Assembly (NCBI RefSeq): GCF_017639205.1
Contig: NZ_CP071139.1
Coordinates: forward strand, 6,013,501-6,077,500
Source: Streptomyces nojiriensis
GTDB taxonomy: Bacteria; Actinomycetota; Actinomycetes; Streptomycetales; Streptomycetaceae
DNA: 64,000 nt
Reading direction: 5' to 3'
Shown here in pieces: positions 26,406 to 34,818 of this stretch (position 1 is its first letter; each line of letters starts with the position of its first letter). The notes beneath the pieces were generated by a model. That model worked only from the letters and a program-made list of their open reading frames with translations, did not search any database and was not told the origin of the DNA. Made by a program: the position numbers and the translations under genes.

Positions 26406-27862
26406 TCCGCTACATCCGCTGGTGCGCGTACTTCTGCGCCCTCCTGCTGGTCGCCCTGCTGGTCAACATCGCCCGCGTGCAGGTCTGGGAGTCCGCCGCC
26501 TACGGCGCGAACCCGGCGAACAAGCGCCCCGCCATCGAGCGCTACGCCAAGCCCCGGGGGGACATCCTGGTCGACGGGCGCCCCGTCACCGGCTCCCGCG
26601 ACAGCGGCCAACTGCTGCGCTACGAGCGGACGTACGCGAACGGCCCGCTCTACGCGCCCGTCACCGGCTTCTCCTCCCAGACCTACGGGACCAGCTTCGT
26701 CGAGCGCGCCGAGGACGCGATCCTGTCGGGCACCGACCCCGGGCTCTCCGCCTTCCCGCTCTGGTACGAGCTGGCCCGCGGCCGCCCCGCCGGCGGGAAC
26801 GCCGCCACCACCGTCCGCTCCGGCATGCAGCTCGCCGCGTACGCCGGGCTCGCCGGCAAGCGCGGCGCGGTCGCCGCCGTCGAGCCCGCCACCGGGAAGA
26901 TCCTCGCGCTGGTCAGCAGCCCCTCGTACGACCCTTCCGTGCTCTCCGGTACGGGTACGAAGGTCAAGGAGGCCTGGTCCGCCCTGAACGCGGACCCCGC
27001 CCGGCCGATGCTCAACCGGGCGCTGCGCGAGACGTACCCGCCCGGCTCCACCTTCAAGATCGTGACGGCTGCGGCCGCCCTCGACGCGGGCGTGGTCACC
27101 GATGTGGACGCGCCGACCCGCACCCCCGACCCCTACCCGCTGCCCGGGACCAGCACCCTGCTGCCGAACGCGGGCACCGGCTGCGAGGACGCCTCGATGG
27201 CGGACGCGGTGCAGTGGTCCTGCAACACGGTGATGGCGAAGATCGGCGTACAGGTCGGGCTGCGCAAGATGGTGGAGGCCGCGCGGCGCTTCGGCTTCAA
27301 CACCGAGGGGCTGCGGGTGCCCTCGTGGGTCTCCCGGTCGAACTTCGACACCGACATGAGCCAGGACCAGCTGGCCCTGTCCTCGATCGGGCAGTTCAAC
27401 ACCACGGCGACACCGCTGCAGATGGCCATGGTGGCGGCGGCCGTCGCGAACGGCGGCGAGCTCACGTACCCCTACCTGGTGGAACGGACGACCCAGGACG
27501 ACGGTTCCCAGGTCCGGCGCGGCGACCAGCGCAGCCTGGGCCGGGCGATGAACCCGGCCACCGCCCTCCGGCTGCAGGAGCTGATGGTCAAGGTGGTGGA
27601 GAACGGGACGGGCCGCAACGCCGCGATCCCGGGCGCGGTGGTCGGCGGCAAGACGGGCACCGCGCAGCACGGCGTCGGCAACGCGGGGACCCCGTACGCC
27701 TGGTTCATCTCCTGGGCCAGGGCCGAGGGCACGGCGCTGCCGCAGGTGGCGGTCGCGGTGGTGGTCGAGGACGCGTCGGCCGACCGGGGCGACATCAGCG
27801 GCAACGGCGCGGCGGCGCCGATCGCGCGGGCGGTGATGGAGGCCGCGCTGGCGACCGGCTGA
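26402..27862 (+). CDS. Class B penicillin-binding protein (transpeptidase)
   Basis: 486 residues. N-terminal membrane anchor (about 8-26), a dimerisation domain, and a transpeptidase domain with SXXK (Ser216, GSTFK), SXN (Ser273, WSCNT) and KTG (Lys417, GGKTGTAQ). Cross-links peptidoglycan outside the membrane and is a beta-lactam target. GTG 26402 overlaps the SEDS TGA. The gene ends 41 bp before the second MITE-like copy. Confidence 0.95.
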   Translation: MIRYIRWCAYFCALLLVALLVNIARVQVWESAAYGANPANKRPAIERYAKPRGDILVDGRPVTGSRDSGQLLRYERTYANGPLYAPVTGFSSQTYGTSFVERAEDAILSGTDPGLSAFPLWYELARGRPAGGNAATTVRSGMQLAAYAGLAGKRGAVAAVEPATGKILALVSSPSYDPSVLSGTGTKVKEAWSALNADPARPMLNRALRETYPPGSTFKIVTAAAALDAGVVTDVDAPTRTPDPYPLPGTSTLLPNAGTGCEDASMADAVQWSCNTVMAKIGVQVGLRKMVEAARRFGFNTEGLRVPSWVSRSNFDTDMSQDQLALSSIGQFNTTATPLQMAMVAAAVANGGELTYPYLVERTTQDDGSQVRRGDQRSLGRAMNPATALRLQELMVKVVENGTGRNAAIPGAVVGGKTGTAQHGVGNAGTPYAWFISWARAEGTALPQVAVAVVVEDASADRGDISGNGAAAPIARAVMEAALATG

Positions 27863-27903
27863 CCGGAGCCGCGGCCCGACCGCCCAGGAGATCCCGGACG
27901 CCC

Positions 27904-28107
27904 GCCAGGCCGTCCCTTCCGGATCTTGCCGGGCCCGCGACGCCCGGCACCGCACCTGGCCGCGTTGTCGGCGCACCCGAGTACGTCCAGTACACAGCGC
28001 GCCCCTCCGCCTTGCCATGCTTCCCCTCGGCCCTGGCGGGCCTGGGGAGGCCCCATGACGCCGAACGCCGCGAGCTCGGCCGACAAGATCCGAAAGAGAC
28101 GGCCTAG
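27904..28107. mobile_element. MITE-like element, copy 2 (inverted relative to copy 1)
   Basis: About 200 bp with the same terminal repeats as copy 1 and about 90% identity over the length by eye. Its right edge is CTAG, containing on the minus strand the TAG stop of the diiron-oxidase gene. The left edge reads CCAG, perhaps a mutated target copy. No coding potential. Confidence 0.8.
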
Positions 28108-29213
28108 GGGGCGCCCGATCCCTCGGCGATGGCTGCCTCGACCTCCGCCACCCGCGCCGACTCCTCGGCCGCGAACCGCTCGCGGTCCAGGGCCTCGGCG
28201 ATCTCCTCGTCCTGGCTCATCAGCAGGTCCAGGTTCGAGTCGCCCATGTCGAAGACGCCGAGGTCCAGATAGGCCCGCTGCAGTCGCTCGCCCCACAGCC
28301 CGATGTCCTTCACGCACGGCACGATCCGGCTGAACAGCAGCTTGCGGAACAGCTGCAGGAACTCCGACTGCTCACTGATCAGCGCCGCCTCCTTGGCCGC
28401 GATCCCGAAGTTCTCCAGCACCTCCACCGCGAGCAGCCGGTCCCGCATCAGGTAGCAGCCCTCGATCACGAACTCCTCGCGCTCGCGCAGTTCGGCGTCC
28501 GTGAGCTGCTTGTAGTAGTCCCGCAGCGCCATCCGCCCGAAGGCCACGTGCCGGGCCTCGTCCTGCATCACGTACGCCAGGAGCTGCTTGGGCAGAGGCT
28601 TGGTGGTCGTGTCGCGGATCAGCCCGAAGGCGGCGAGCGCCAGCCCCTCGATGAGCACCTGCATGCCCAGGTACGGCATGTCCCAGCGGGAGTCGCGCAG
28701 GGTGTCGCCCAGCAGCCCTTGGAGACTGTCGTTGATCGGGTACAGCATCCCGACCTTCTCGTGCAGGAAGCGCCCGAAGATCTCGGCGTGCCGGGCCTCG
28801 TCCATGGTCTGCGTGGCGGAGTAGAACTTCGCGTCCAGATCGGGCACCGACTCCACGATGCGTGCCGCACACACCATCGCGCCCTGTTCGCCGTGCAGGA
28901 ACTGGCTGAAGTTCCAGGAGGCGTAGTGCCGGCGCAGCTCGCCCTTGTCCTTCGCGGTGAGCTTGGCCCAGTGCCGCGTCCCGTACAGCGGCAGGGCCTC
29001 TTCGGGGGTGCCCAGCGGATTGAACGGGTCCACCTCGATGTCCCAGTCGATGCGCTTGCCGCCGTCCCACTGCTTGTCCTTGCCCTTCTGGTAGAGCGCC
29101 AGGAGCCGCTCGCGGCCGTCGGCGTACTCCCAGCTGAAGCGGGCGGAGCCGGCGGCGGGAACCTGCCAGACCGGCTCGCCCGGGATCTCGGTGTAGAGCT
29201 CGTGCGTCGACAC
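28104..29213 (-). CDS. Ferritin-like diiron protein (R2-like oxidase fold)
   Basis: 369 residues, mainly helical. Paired metal-binding motifs DEARHAEIFG and, about 90 residues later, DEARHVAFGRM, plus upstream Glu residues (HGEQGAM; LIEGLAL), fit the four-helix diiron site of R2-like oxidases. Likely a cytoplasmic O2-activating oxidase. It is divergent from an AurF-like diiron gene 168 bp away, so both may share a pathway or promoter. Stop TAG lies in the CTAG at the MITE edge. The substrate is unknown. Confidence 0.85.
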   Translation of the reverse strand: MSTHELYTEIPGEPVWQVPAAGSARFSWEYADGRERLLALYQKGKDKQWDGGKRIDWDIEVDPFNPLGTPEEALPLYGTRHWAKLTAKDKGELRRHYASWNFSQFLHGEQGAMVCAARIVESVPDLDAKFYSATQTMDEARHAEIFGRFLHEKVGMLYPINDSLQGLLGDTLRDSRWDMPYLGMQVLIEGLALAAFGLIRDTTTKPLPKQLLAYVMQDEARHVAFGRMALRDYYKQLTDAELREREEFVIEGCYLMRDRLLAVEVLENFGIAAKEAALISEQSEFLQLFRKLLFSRIVPCVKDIGLWGERLQRAYLDLGVFDMGDSNLDLLMSQDEEIAEALDRERFAAEESARVAEVEAAIAEGSGAP

Positions 29214-29309
29214 TGACGCCCCCTCGTCTCACGTACTGCCTTGTGGGACCGGACAGTTGGCAGCGTCACACGTTGGTAGACACGGGGTCAACAAGTCGTG
29301 CGCGAGGGA

Positions 29310-29340
29310 TTGACGACCTTGCTGACAAGCAGTCTCATAA
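29310..29340 (+). promoter_or_regulatory. Candidate promoter with overlapping dyad before the AurF-like gene
   Basis: TTGACG (29310-29315) and a weak TCTCAT-like -10 box 17 bp on, with a dyad TGCT-gaca-AGCA (29320-29331) between them, a position typical of TetR-type operators. A tetR gene lies two genes downstream. Inference only. Confidence 0.4.
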
Positions 29341-29381
29341 GTAGCGACCGCCGGTAACTCGACGACGAGGTGTCCGAACCC

Positions 29382-30332
29382 ATGACGACCGTGACCGAAC
29401 GAGCCGCGCTCAAGGACGCCCTCGGCCTGCTCAAGGACCGCGAGCAGATAGCCGAGCGACTGCTCGAATCCTCGGCCAAGCACTCCTTCGACCCCGACAA
29501 GGAACTCGACTGGGACGCCCCGGCGATCGAGGGCAAGTACTACTGGCCGCCGGAACTCCTCTCCCTCTACGACACCCCGCTGTGGAAGAAGATGGGGGAG
29601 GAGCAGCGCATCGACCTCTCCCGCCACGAGGCGGCGGCGCTCGGCTCGCTCGGCATCTGGTTCGAGATCATCCTCATGCAGCTCATGGTCCGGCACATCT
29701 ACGACAAGTCCCTGACCAGCAAGCACGTCCGCTACGCACTCACCGAGATCGCCGACGAGTGCCGCCACTCGATGATGTTCGCCCGCATGATCCAGAAGGC
29801 CGGCGCCCCCGAGTACCCGGTCTCCCGCCTCAACCACAACCTCGCGCGGATCCTGAAGACCGTCTCCACCACCCCCGGCTCCTTCGCCTGCACCCTCCTC
29901 GGCGAGGAGATCCTCGACTGGATGCAGCGCCTGACCTTCCCCGACGAGCGCGTCCAGCCGCTGGTCCGCGGCGTCACCCGGATCCACGTCATCGAGGAGG
30001 CCCGGCACGTCCGGTACGCCCGCGAGGAACTGCGCCGCCAGATGCTGACGGCCCCGCGCTGGGAGCAGGAGCTCACCCGGATCAGCTGCGGCGAGGCCGC
30101 CCGCGTCTTCTCGCTGGCCTTCGTGAACCCGGCCGTCTACGACAACGTCGGCCTGGACCGCCGCGAGGCCGTCGCCCAGGTGAAGGCGAGCGGCCACCGC
30201 CGCGAGGTCATGCAGAGCGGAGCGAAGCGGCTCACCGACTTCCTCGACGACATCGGCGTGCTGCGCGGGGTCGGCCGCAGGCTCTGGCAGAGCTCGGGGC
30301 TGCTGGCGCAGGAGGCGAGCCGCCGGTCCTGA
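29382..30332 (+). CDS. AurF-family diiron oxygenase
   Basis: 316 residues, helical, with EIADECRHSMMFARM and IEEARHVRYAREEL motifs and further Glu residues supplying the diiron ligands of the AurF N-oxygenase family (p-aminobenzoate N-oxygenase). Members oxidise amines or hydroxylate lipids or antibiotics; the substrate here is not known. ATG 29382 is preferred over GTG 29370 because GAGG lies about 11 nt upstream of it and family members start MTTVTE. A TetR gene follows 48 bp downstream, probably regulating this divergent pair. Confidence 0.88.
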   Translation: MTTVTERAALKDALGLLKDREQIAERLLESSAKHSFDPDKELDWDAPAIEGKYYWPPELLSLYDTPLWKKMGEEQRIDLSRHEAAALGSLGIWFEIILMQLMVRHIYDKSLTSKHVRYALTEIADECRHSMMFARMIQKAGAPEYPVSRLNHNLARILKTVSTTPGSFACTLLGEEILDWMQRLTFPDERVQPLVRGVTRIHVIEEARHVRYAREELRRQMLTAPRWEQELTRISCGEAARVFSLAFVNPAVYDNVGLDRREAVAQVKASGHRREVMQSGAKRLTDFLDDIGVLRGVGRRLWQSSGLLAQEASRRS

Positions 30333-30380
30333 TCCACAGGACACCCACTCGTCCGGCGCCCGCGGGGCTACCCTGCGGAC

Positions 30381-31094
30381 ATGACCGTACGCGCGTACCG
30401 CAGGCTGAGCGTCGAGGAGCGGCGAGCCCAACTCCTCGACGCCGCCCTCTCGCTGTTCGCGCACCGGGCACCGGAGGAGGTCTCGCTCGACGACGTCGCC
30501 GAGGCCGCCGGGGTGTCCCGTCCGCTCGTCTACCGCTACTTCCCGGGCGGCAAGCAGCAGCTCTACGAGGCCGCCCTCCGCTCCGCCGCCGACCTCCTCG
30601 AACAGTGCTTCGCCGAACCCCAGCAGGGGCCCCTCACCCGGCGCCTGTCCCGGGCCCTGGACCGCTACCTGGCCTTCGTCGACGAACACGACGCCGGCTT
30701 CGCCGCCCTCCTCCAGGGCGGCAGCGTCGTGGAGACCTGCCGCACCACGGCGACGGTCGACGGCATCCGGCGGGCCGCCGCCGAGCAGATCCTCTTCCAC
30801 CTGGGCGTACCGGCCCCCGGCCCCCGGCTGCGGATGATGGTCCGTACGTGGATCACGGCCGTCGAGGCGGCCTCCCTCATCTGGATCGACGAGGGCAAGC
30901 AGCCCGAGGTCGAGCGCCTCCGGGACTGGCTGCTGGACCAGTTCATCGCCCTGCTGACGGCCACGGCCGCCACGGATCCCGAAACGGCCGAGGCCGCCCG
31001 GGCCGCCCTGGCCCTGGAATCGCCCGACGGTCCCGTCGGGGTCCTGGCCCGCCGTGTGATCCCGGTGGTGTCCGAGGCCGCCCACCTGCTGTGA
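30381..31094 (+). CDS. TetR-family regulator
   Basis: 237 residues. N-terminal HTH (ERRAQLLDAALSLFAHRAPE then AAGVSRPLVYRYFPGGKQQL). The C-terminal helical domain is long, suiting a bulky hydrophobic ligand. Probably represses the divergent diiron genes through the dyad at 29,320-29,331 (inference). A small conserved protein follows 10 bp later. Confidence 0.92.
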   Translation: MTVRAYRRLSVEERRAQLLDAALSLFAHRAPEEVSLDDVAEAAGVSRPLVYRYFPGGKQQLYEAALRSAADLLEQCFAEPQQGPLTRRLSRALDRYLAFVDEHDAGFAALLQGGSVVETCRTTATVDGIRRAAAEQILFHLGVPAPGPRLRMMVRTWITAVEAASLIWIDEGKQPEVERLRDWLLDQFIALLTATAATDPETAEAARAALALESPDGPVGVLARRVIPVVSEAAHLL

Positions 31095-31104
31095 CACTGG
31101 TGCG

Positions 31105-31374
31105 GTGAGAAGCCAACCGACCCCGTTCGAGGGCGGCCCGATGGACGGCCGGGTCCTCCCCGTCCTCCTCGGCCCGACCGGACACCCCCCGAAGTGGTAC
31201 GAGATCCCCGTCCCGGCCCCGGACGGCGGCCCGCCGACGGTACTGCTGTACGAACGCGTCCCGGCGGGGTACTCCAAGCGGCTCGGCCTGCAGAAGGGCT
31301 GGAAGTACGACTTCCGCCCCTCGGGCACCAAGCCCAAGATCCGCTGGCCCTGGACGAAGCCCCCCCGCCCCTGA
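31105..31374 (+). CDS. Small conserved hypothetical protein
   Basis: 89 residues, GTG start 10 bp after the tetR stop, hence likely co-transcribed. Rich in Pro, Gly and aromatic/basic residues (YERVPAGYSKRLGLQKGWKY). No domain is recognised. Codon use matches the neighbours. Function unknown. Confidence 0.6.
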   Translation: MRSQPTPFEGGPMDGRVLPVLLGPTGHPPKWYEIPVPAPDGGPPTVLLYERVPAGYSKRLGLQKGWKYDFRPSGTKPKIRWPWTKPPRP

Positions 31375-31913
31375 GCCCGCCGATCCGGTACCCGGGGCGG
31401 CTCCGGGTCCGGGCGGGGCCGCGAGCGTCGGGTCGGGCTTCGGCCGGGGTCGGGTACCTCTGGGCGGGGCTCCGGCCGGGGCCGGGCGCGCGCCGGGGTG
31501 TCTCCTCGGCCGCCGAACGTGACGAGGCGTCGGAAAGCGCGGCGGCAAGGCGTTCGGCGCCCTGCGGGGACACCCCGGCACACACCCGTCCCCGCCCTCC
31601 GCCCGGTTCCGCGACGGGGGAGCCGCCCCGTGTTCCGCCGAGCCTCCGGCAGGGTGCGGAGGCCGGGGTTGGGTGTGTGCCGGGGCGCTCCCCGCAGGGC
31701 GCCGAACGCACTGCCGCCCGGCTTTCCCGACCCCTCGTCACGTTCGGCGCCCGAGGAGACGCCCCGGCGCGCGCCCAGCCCCGGCCGTCGGCCTGCGCCC
31801 CGCACCGCTGCTCCGGCGGCTCCGGTCGGCAAGGCCGAGCCCGTACCCCCGGTCGGCAGCGCCGACCCCGCGGCCGCGCCTCCGGTCGGCAACACCTCCG
31901 GCCAGGAGACCGG
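31375..31913. repeat. Gene-free region with a 112-bp inverted repeat
   Basis: Left arm about 31,474-31,587 and right arm about 31,671-31,786 are about 90% complementary over 112 bp, separated by an 83-bp central segment. Arms include the block cgccgaacgtgacgagg. The arms can form a long hairpin. No gene is supported; it lies between convergent genes, so it may terminate both transcripts, or be a remnant of a mobile hairpin element. Confidence 0.75.
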
Positions 31914-33164
31914 CTAGTGGCCCGGGAGGCTGAGGACCGCCAGGCCGCCGCCGTCGCCGTCCTCCGCCGCGCGGAACTCCAGCCGCGCCCCGATCACCGC
32001 CGCCTGCCCCACCGCGATGGTCAGCCCCAGCCCGTGGCCCTTGCCCCCGCTGCGGAAGCGCTGCGGGCCGTGGGCCGCCAGGTACTCGGGGAACCCGTCC
32101 CCGTGGTCCCGCACGGTCACCACCGGCCCGTCCACCGTCAGCACCACCGGCGGCCGCCCGTGCTTGTGGGCGTTGGCCACCAGGTTCCCGAGCACCCGTT
32201 CCAGCCGCCGCCGGTCCGTCTCCACGTGCGCGTCCCGGACGACCACCACCTCCGAGTCCGTCCCGGACGCCCGCACCACCCGGCGTACCAGCCGCCCCAG
32301 CTGGTGCAGATCGCTCTCCACCACCTCGCTGCCCGAGTCCAGCCGGGAGATCTCCAGCAGGTCCTCCGTCAGCTGCCGCATCGTCCGGACCCGCTCGCGC
32401 ACCAGCTCCGTCGGCCGCCCCTCCGGCAGCAGCTCCGACGCCGCCTGCAGACCCGTCAGCGGGGTGCGCAGCTCATGCGCCACGTCCGCCGTGAACCGCC
32501 GCTCGCTCTCCAGCTTCGACTGCAGGCTCCCCGCCATCGTGTCCAGCGCCGCGGCCACCGTCGCCACCTCGTCCTGGTGCCGCGAGGGGGTCCTCGTCCG
32601 CGGGTCGTCCACCCGCGCGTCGAGGTCGCCCTGGGTGATCCGCCGGGCCACGGCCGCCGTCAGGTGCAGCCGCCGGGTCACCCGGGTCACCGCGAAGGCA
32701 CCCACCAGCAGCGTCCCGCCGATCGCCAGCAGCGAGGACCAGATGATCGCGTTGTCCAGCCCGCTGATCGTGCGGGCGCTCTGCCCGTAGTCGACGGTCG
32801 TCGCGAGGGCGCGGCCGTCCGCCGGGCCCGCCGCCCACATGGTCGGGCGGCCCCGGTGGTCCGCCACCACGGTGCCCCGGCGCCCGCTGACGGCGAGCTT
32901 CCGCAGCTCCGGCGGCAGCCCGACGGGGTCGAGCCAGGAACCGCGCGGAAGCGGCTCTCCCGCCTCGTACGCGCGCGAGACCTCCAGCAGTCTGCCGAGT
33001 GCCTTCTCCCGCGCCGTGGCCACCGTCTGGCGGGTCACCTCCACGTGCACGAGGGCGCCCAGCACGGCGGCCAGCGAGCAGCACATCACCACGATGAAGC
33101 ACGCCGACTTCCAGGTCAGCGTGGCCGTCCAGGAGGGCAGCCGCACGGGCGTCGCGGGCGTCAC
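31914..33164 (-). CDS. Sensor histidine kinase without an adjacent response regulator
   Basis: 416 residues. Two membrane helices (about 22-44 and 140-162) enclose a roughly 95-residue sensor domain. HAMP, then H-box DVAHELRTPLTGL, N-box (LGNLVANAHKHG), G1 (VRDHGDGFP) and G2 (GKGHGLGLTI) follow. The GTG or ATG at 33164 overlaps the lipoprotein stop. No response regulator is next to it; the lipoprotein is the obvious partner, as in the sigE-cseABC logic where a lipoprotein modulates a kinase. Confidence 0.88.
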   Translation of the reverse strand: MTPATPVRLPSWTATLTWKSACFIVVMCCSLAAVLGALVHVEVTRQTVATAREKALGRLLEVSRAYEAGEPLPRGSWLDPVGLPPELRKLAVSGRRGTVVADHRGRPTMWAAGPADGRALATTVDYGQSARTISGLDNAIIWSSLLAIGGTLLVGAFAVTRVTRRLHLTAAVARRITQGDLDARVDDPRTRTPSRHQDEVATVAAALDTMAGSLQSKLESERRFTADVAHELRTPLTGLQAASELLPEGRPTELVRERVRTMRQLTEDLLEISRLDSGSEVVESDLHQLGRLVRRVVRASGTDSEVVVVRDAHVETDRRRLERVLGNLVANAHKHGRPPVVLTVDGPVVTVRDHGDGFPEYLAAHGPQRFRSGGKGHGLGLTIAVGQAAVIGARLEFRAAEDGDGGGLAVLSLPGH

Positions 33165-33901
33165 GGCCGACCCGGCGCGGGAGCGGGTTCCCGGCTCCCC
33201 GGGGCCTGCGGATTGCCGGGCACCCGTACGATCTGCTCGCGCGTCGGCAGCATGGTGAGCTGCTTCTCGTCCCAGGACCAGGCGGTGACCAGCTCGTAGC
33301 CGCGGTTGCCGCTGGGCACCCGCAGGATCACGTCACGCCCGGCCAGTTCCACCGCGATGACGGTCTCCGTGGTCGCCATGATCCGGTTGAGCCGCCCGTC
33401 CGGGTCGGCCGTGTACACCCGTACGGACATCATCTTGTCCGGGAACTCGATGCCGACGATCAGCTCGTCCGTGCCGTTGCCCGTGAGGTCCCGGTAGTAC
33501 GGCTTCAGCACCGGGCACGCCTCCGGCTCCTTCTCGTCCTCGACCTTCGGGCACTCCTGGATCGCGGCCGCCGTCCGGGGCGGCATCCCGTCCGGGCCGA
33601 CCTCTTTGTCCGGATGGGCGCGCAGCTCGGCCTGGACGAGGGCCACCGGGTCGACGGCGTGCACGTCCTGGTCGCGGACCGGCGGGATCCCCTTGACGTA
33701 CTCGGGCGGGGCGCCACCCGGATCGGCGGGCGGTACGGACGCCCCGCGGCGGTCGGGCCACAGATGTACGGGTCCGCTCGCGGTCGGCGTGGAGCCGGCG
33801 CTCACCAGCCCGCCGGTGTCCCCGCAGCCCGCCAGCAGCGGGGCCAGCGCGAGGAGGGGGAGCAGCGGGCGCGCGGACACACGCAAGCGCAACCTGTTCA
33901 C
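33161..33901 (-). CDS. Lipoprotein coupled to the histidine kinase
   Basis: 246 residues. Signal peptide with lipobox LLAGC (about residues 22-26), then a Pro/Gly-rich linker and a compact domain beginning YVKGIPPVRDQDVHAVDPVA and ending VRVPGN. Contains LTGNGTDELIVGIE, reminiscent of an FG-GAP/VCBS-like strand with calcium-binding Asp/Asn residues. Likely an exported sensor or regulator of the overlapping kinase gene (ATGA overlap). Confidence 0.82.
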   Translation of the reverse strand: MNRLRLRVSARPLLPLLALAPLLAGCGDTGGLVSAGSTPTASGPVHLWPDRRGASVPPADPGGAPPEYVKGIPPVRDQDVHAVDPVALVQAELRAHPDKEVGPDGMPPRTAAAIQECPKVEDEKEPEACPVLKPYYRDLTGNGTDELIVGIEFPDKMMSVRVYTADPDGRLNRIMATTETVIAVELAGRDVILRVPSGNRGYELVTAWSWDEKQLTMLPTREQIVRVPGNPQAPGSREPAPAPGRP

Positions 33902-33986
33902 AGCCCCTGTGCCCTTCTGCCCGCGATAGTCCGACGGCCGATCACGTCAACCATATGCGGAGGTACAACCGCTTTACGCGGCGGTC

Positions 33987-34631
33987 TCAGCTGTCCGTGC
34001 GCCCTCGGCGCAGCATCGCGAAGCCCAGCCCGGCGGCGCCTACGGCCGCGATCCCGCCGGCGGCGCCGAGCAGCAGCACACCGTCGCCCGGTCCGTCCGC
34101 CAGCGTACTCAGCCGCCGCCCACCGCCGGAACCGTCGGCGACGACGTGGGTGTCCCCGGTGGACGCCTTCCGTGGAACGGAGGCCGGGACGACCTGCCCG
34201 CCGCGGGCCTCGTGGCGGGTCCCGGTCTTGTGCCCGTCGCCCGCCACGGTGTGGTCGCCGCCCTGGGCCTGGACGTCCCCCACCCAGGAGGTCAGCCGTC
34301 CGGAGGAGTCCAGCGCCGCGTGCAGGTCCCCGGAGCCGCCGAAAGCGGTGACCCCGTCACGGCTGGTCAGGGTGGCCGTCGTGGTGCCGTCGGCCGCCAG
34401 GATCTCGGCCTGGTAGGCGCCGTTGGCCGCACGGTAGACGTTCGCCGTGGAGACCCCGTCCGCGAGCGAGAGGCTCTTGAGGAGGATCGCCTGCGGGGCC
34501 GCGGAGTGCGCGGACGAGGCCGCGGGCACCCCTTCGGCCAGGGCGGCGGCGGTGGGCAGCGCCAGCAGACTTCCGGCGCATGCGGTCACGGCGGCGGCGC
34601 GAACGAGAGTGCGGCGGCTGACGGTGCTCAC
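33987..34631 (-). CDS. Exported membrane-anchored protein, unknown function
   Basis: 214 residues. N-terminal signal with twin arginine (SRRTLVRAAAVTACAGSLLA), possibly Tat-dependent, an alternating Ser/Thr/Gly/Asp-rich middle with VSTANVYRAANGAYQAEIL, and a C-terminal helix LLLGAAGGIAAVGAAGLG followed by FAMLRRGRTDS. Topology suggests an extracellular domain held by a C-terminal anchor. GTG 34631 has AAGGA upstream at good spacing; the longer upstream frame lacks support. Confidence 0.75.
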   Translation of the reverse strand: MSTVSRRTLVRAAAVTACAGSLLALPTAAALAEGVPAASSAHSAAPQAILLKSLSLADGVSTANVYRAANGAYQAEILAADGTTTATLTSRDGVTAFGGSGDLHAALDSSGRLTSWVGDVQAQGGDHTVAGDGHKTGTRHEARGGQVVPASVPRKASTGDTHVVADGSGGGRRLSTLADGPGDGVLLLGAAGGIAAVGAAGLGFAMLRRGRTDS

Positions 34632-34718
34632 GGGGGAAGTCCTTCGGTGCCGGTCAGGGCCTGGGCCATCCAGGTGGGTCAAACCTAGGGCCCGGCCGTT
34701 GCGGCAGCGCCCCGTTCG

Positions 34719-34758
34719 TGTAACAGCGGAGTCGCAACGTTCCGTCGGAGTCGTTACA
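34719..34758. promoter_or_regulatory. Candidate operator: TGTAAC...GTTACA
   Basis: An inverted repeat TGTAAC (34719-34724) and GTTACA (34753-34758) lies in the divergent gap between the secreted protein and the NERD gene. GTnAC half-sites recall AfsQ1-like regulator boxes, but spacing is not the known one. Weak. Confidence 0.25.
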
Positions 34759-34818
34759 CATCCGAGGGATTGCCCTGCGGCGCCCCGGCTGCTCCCATGG
34801 ACGGCGGGGGTGAGGGCG

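Noticed and set aside
34447..34818. 5' extension of the NERD frame
   Set aside because: It is antisense to the secreted protein gene and crosses its promoter region; homology starts near 34819.
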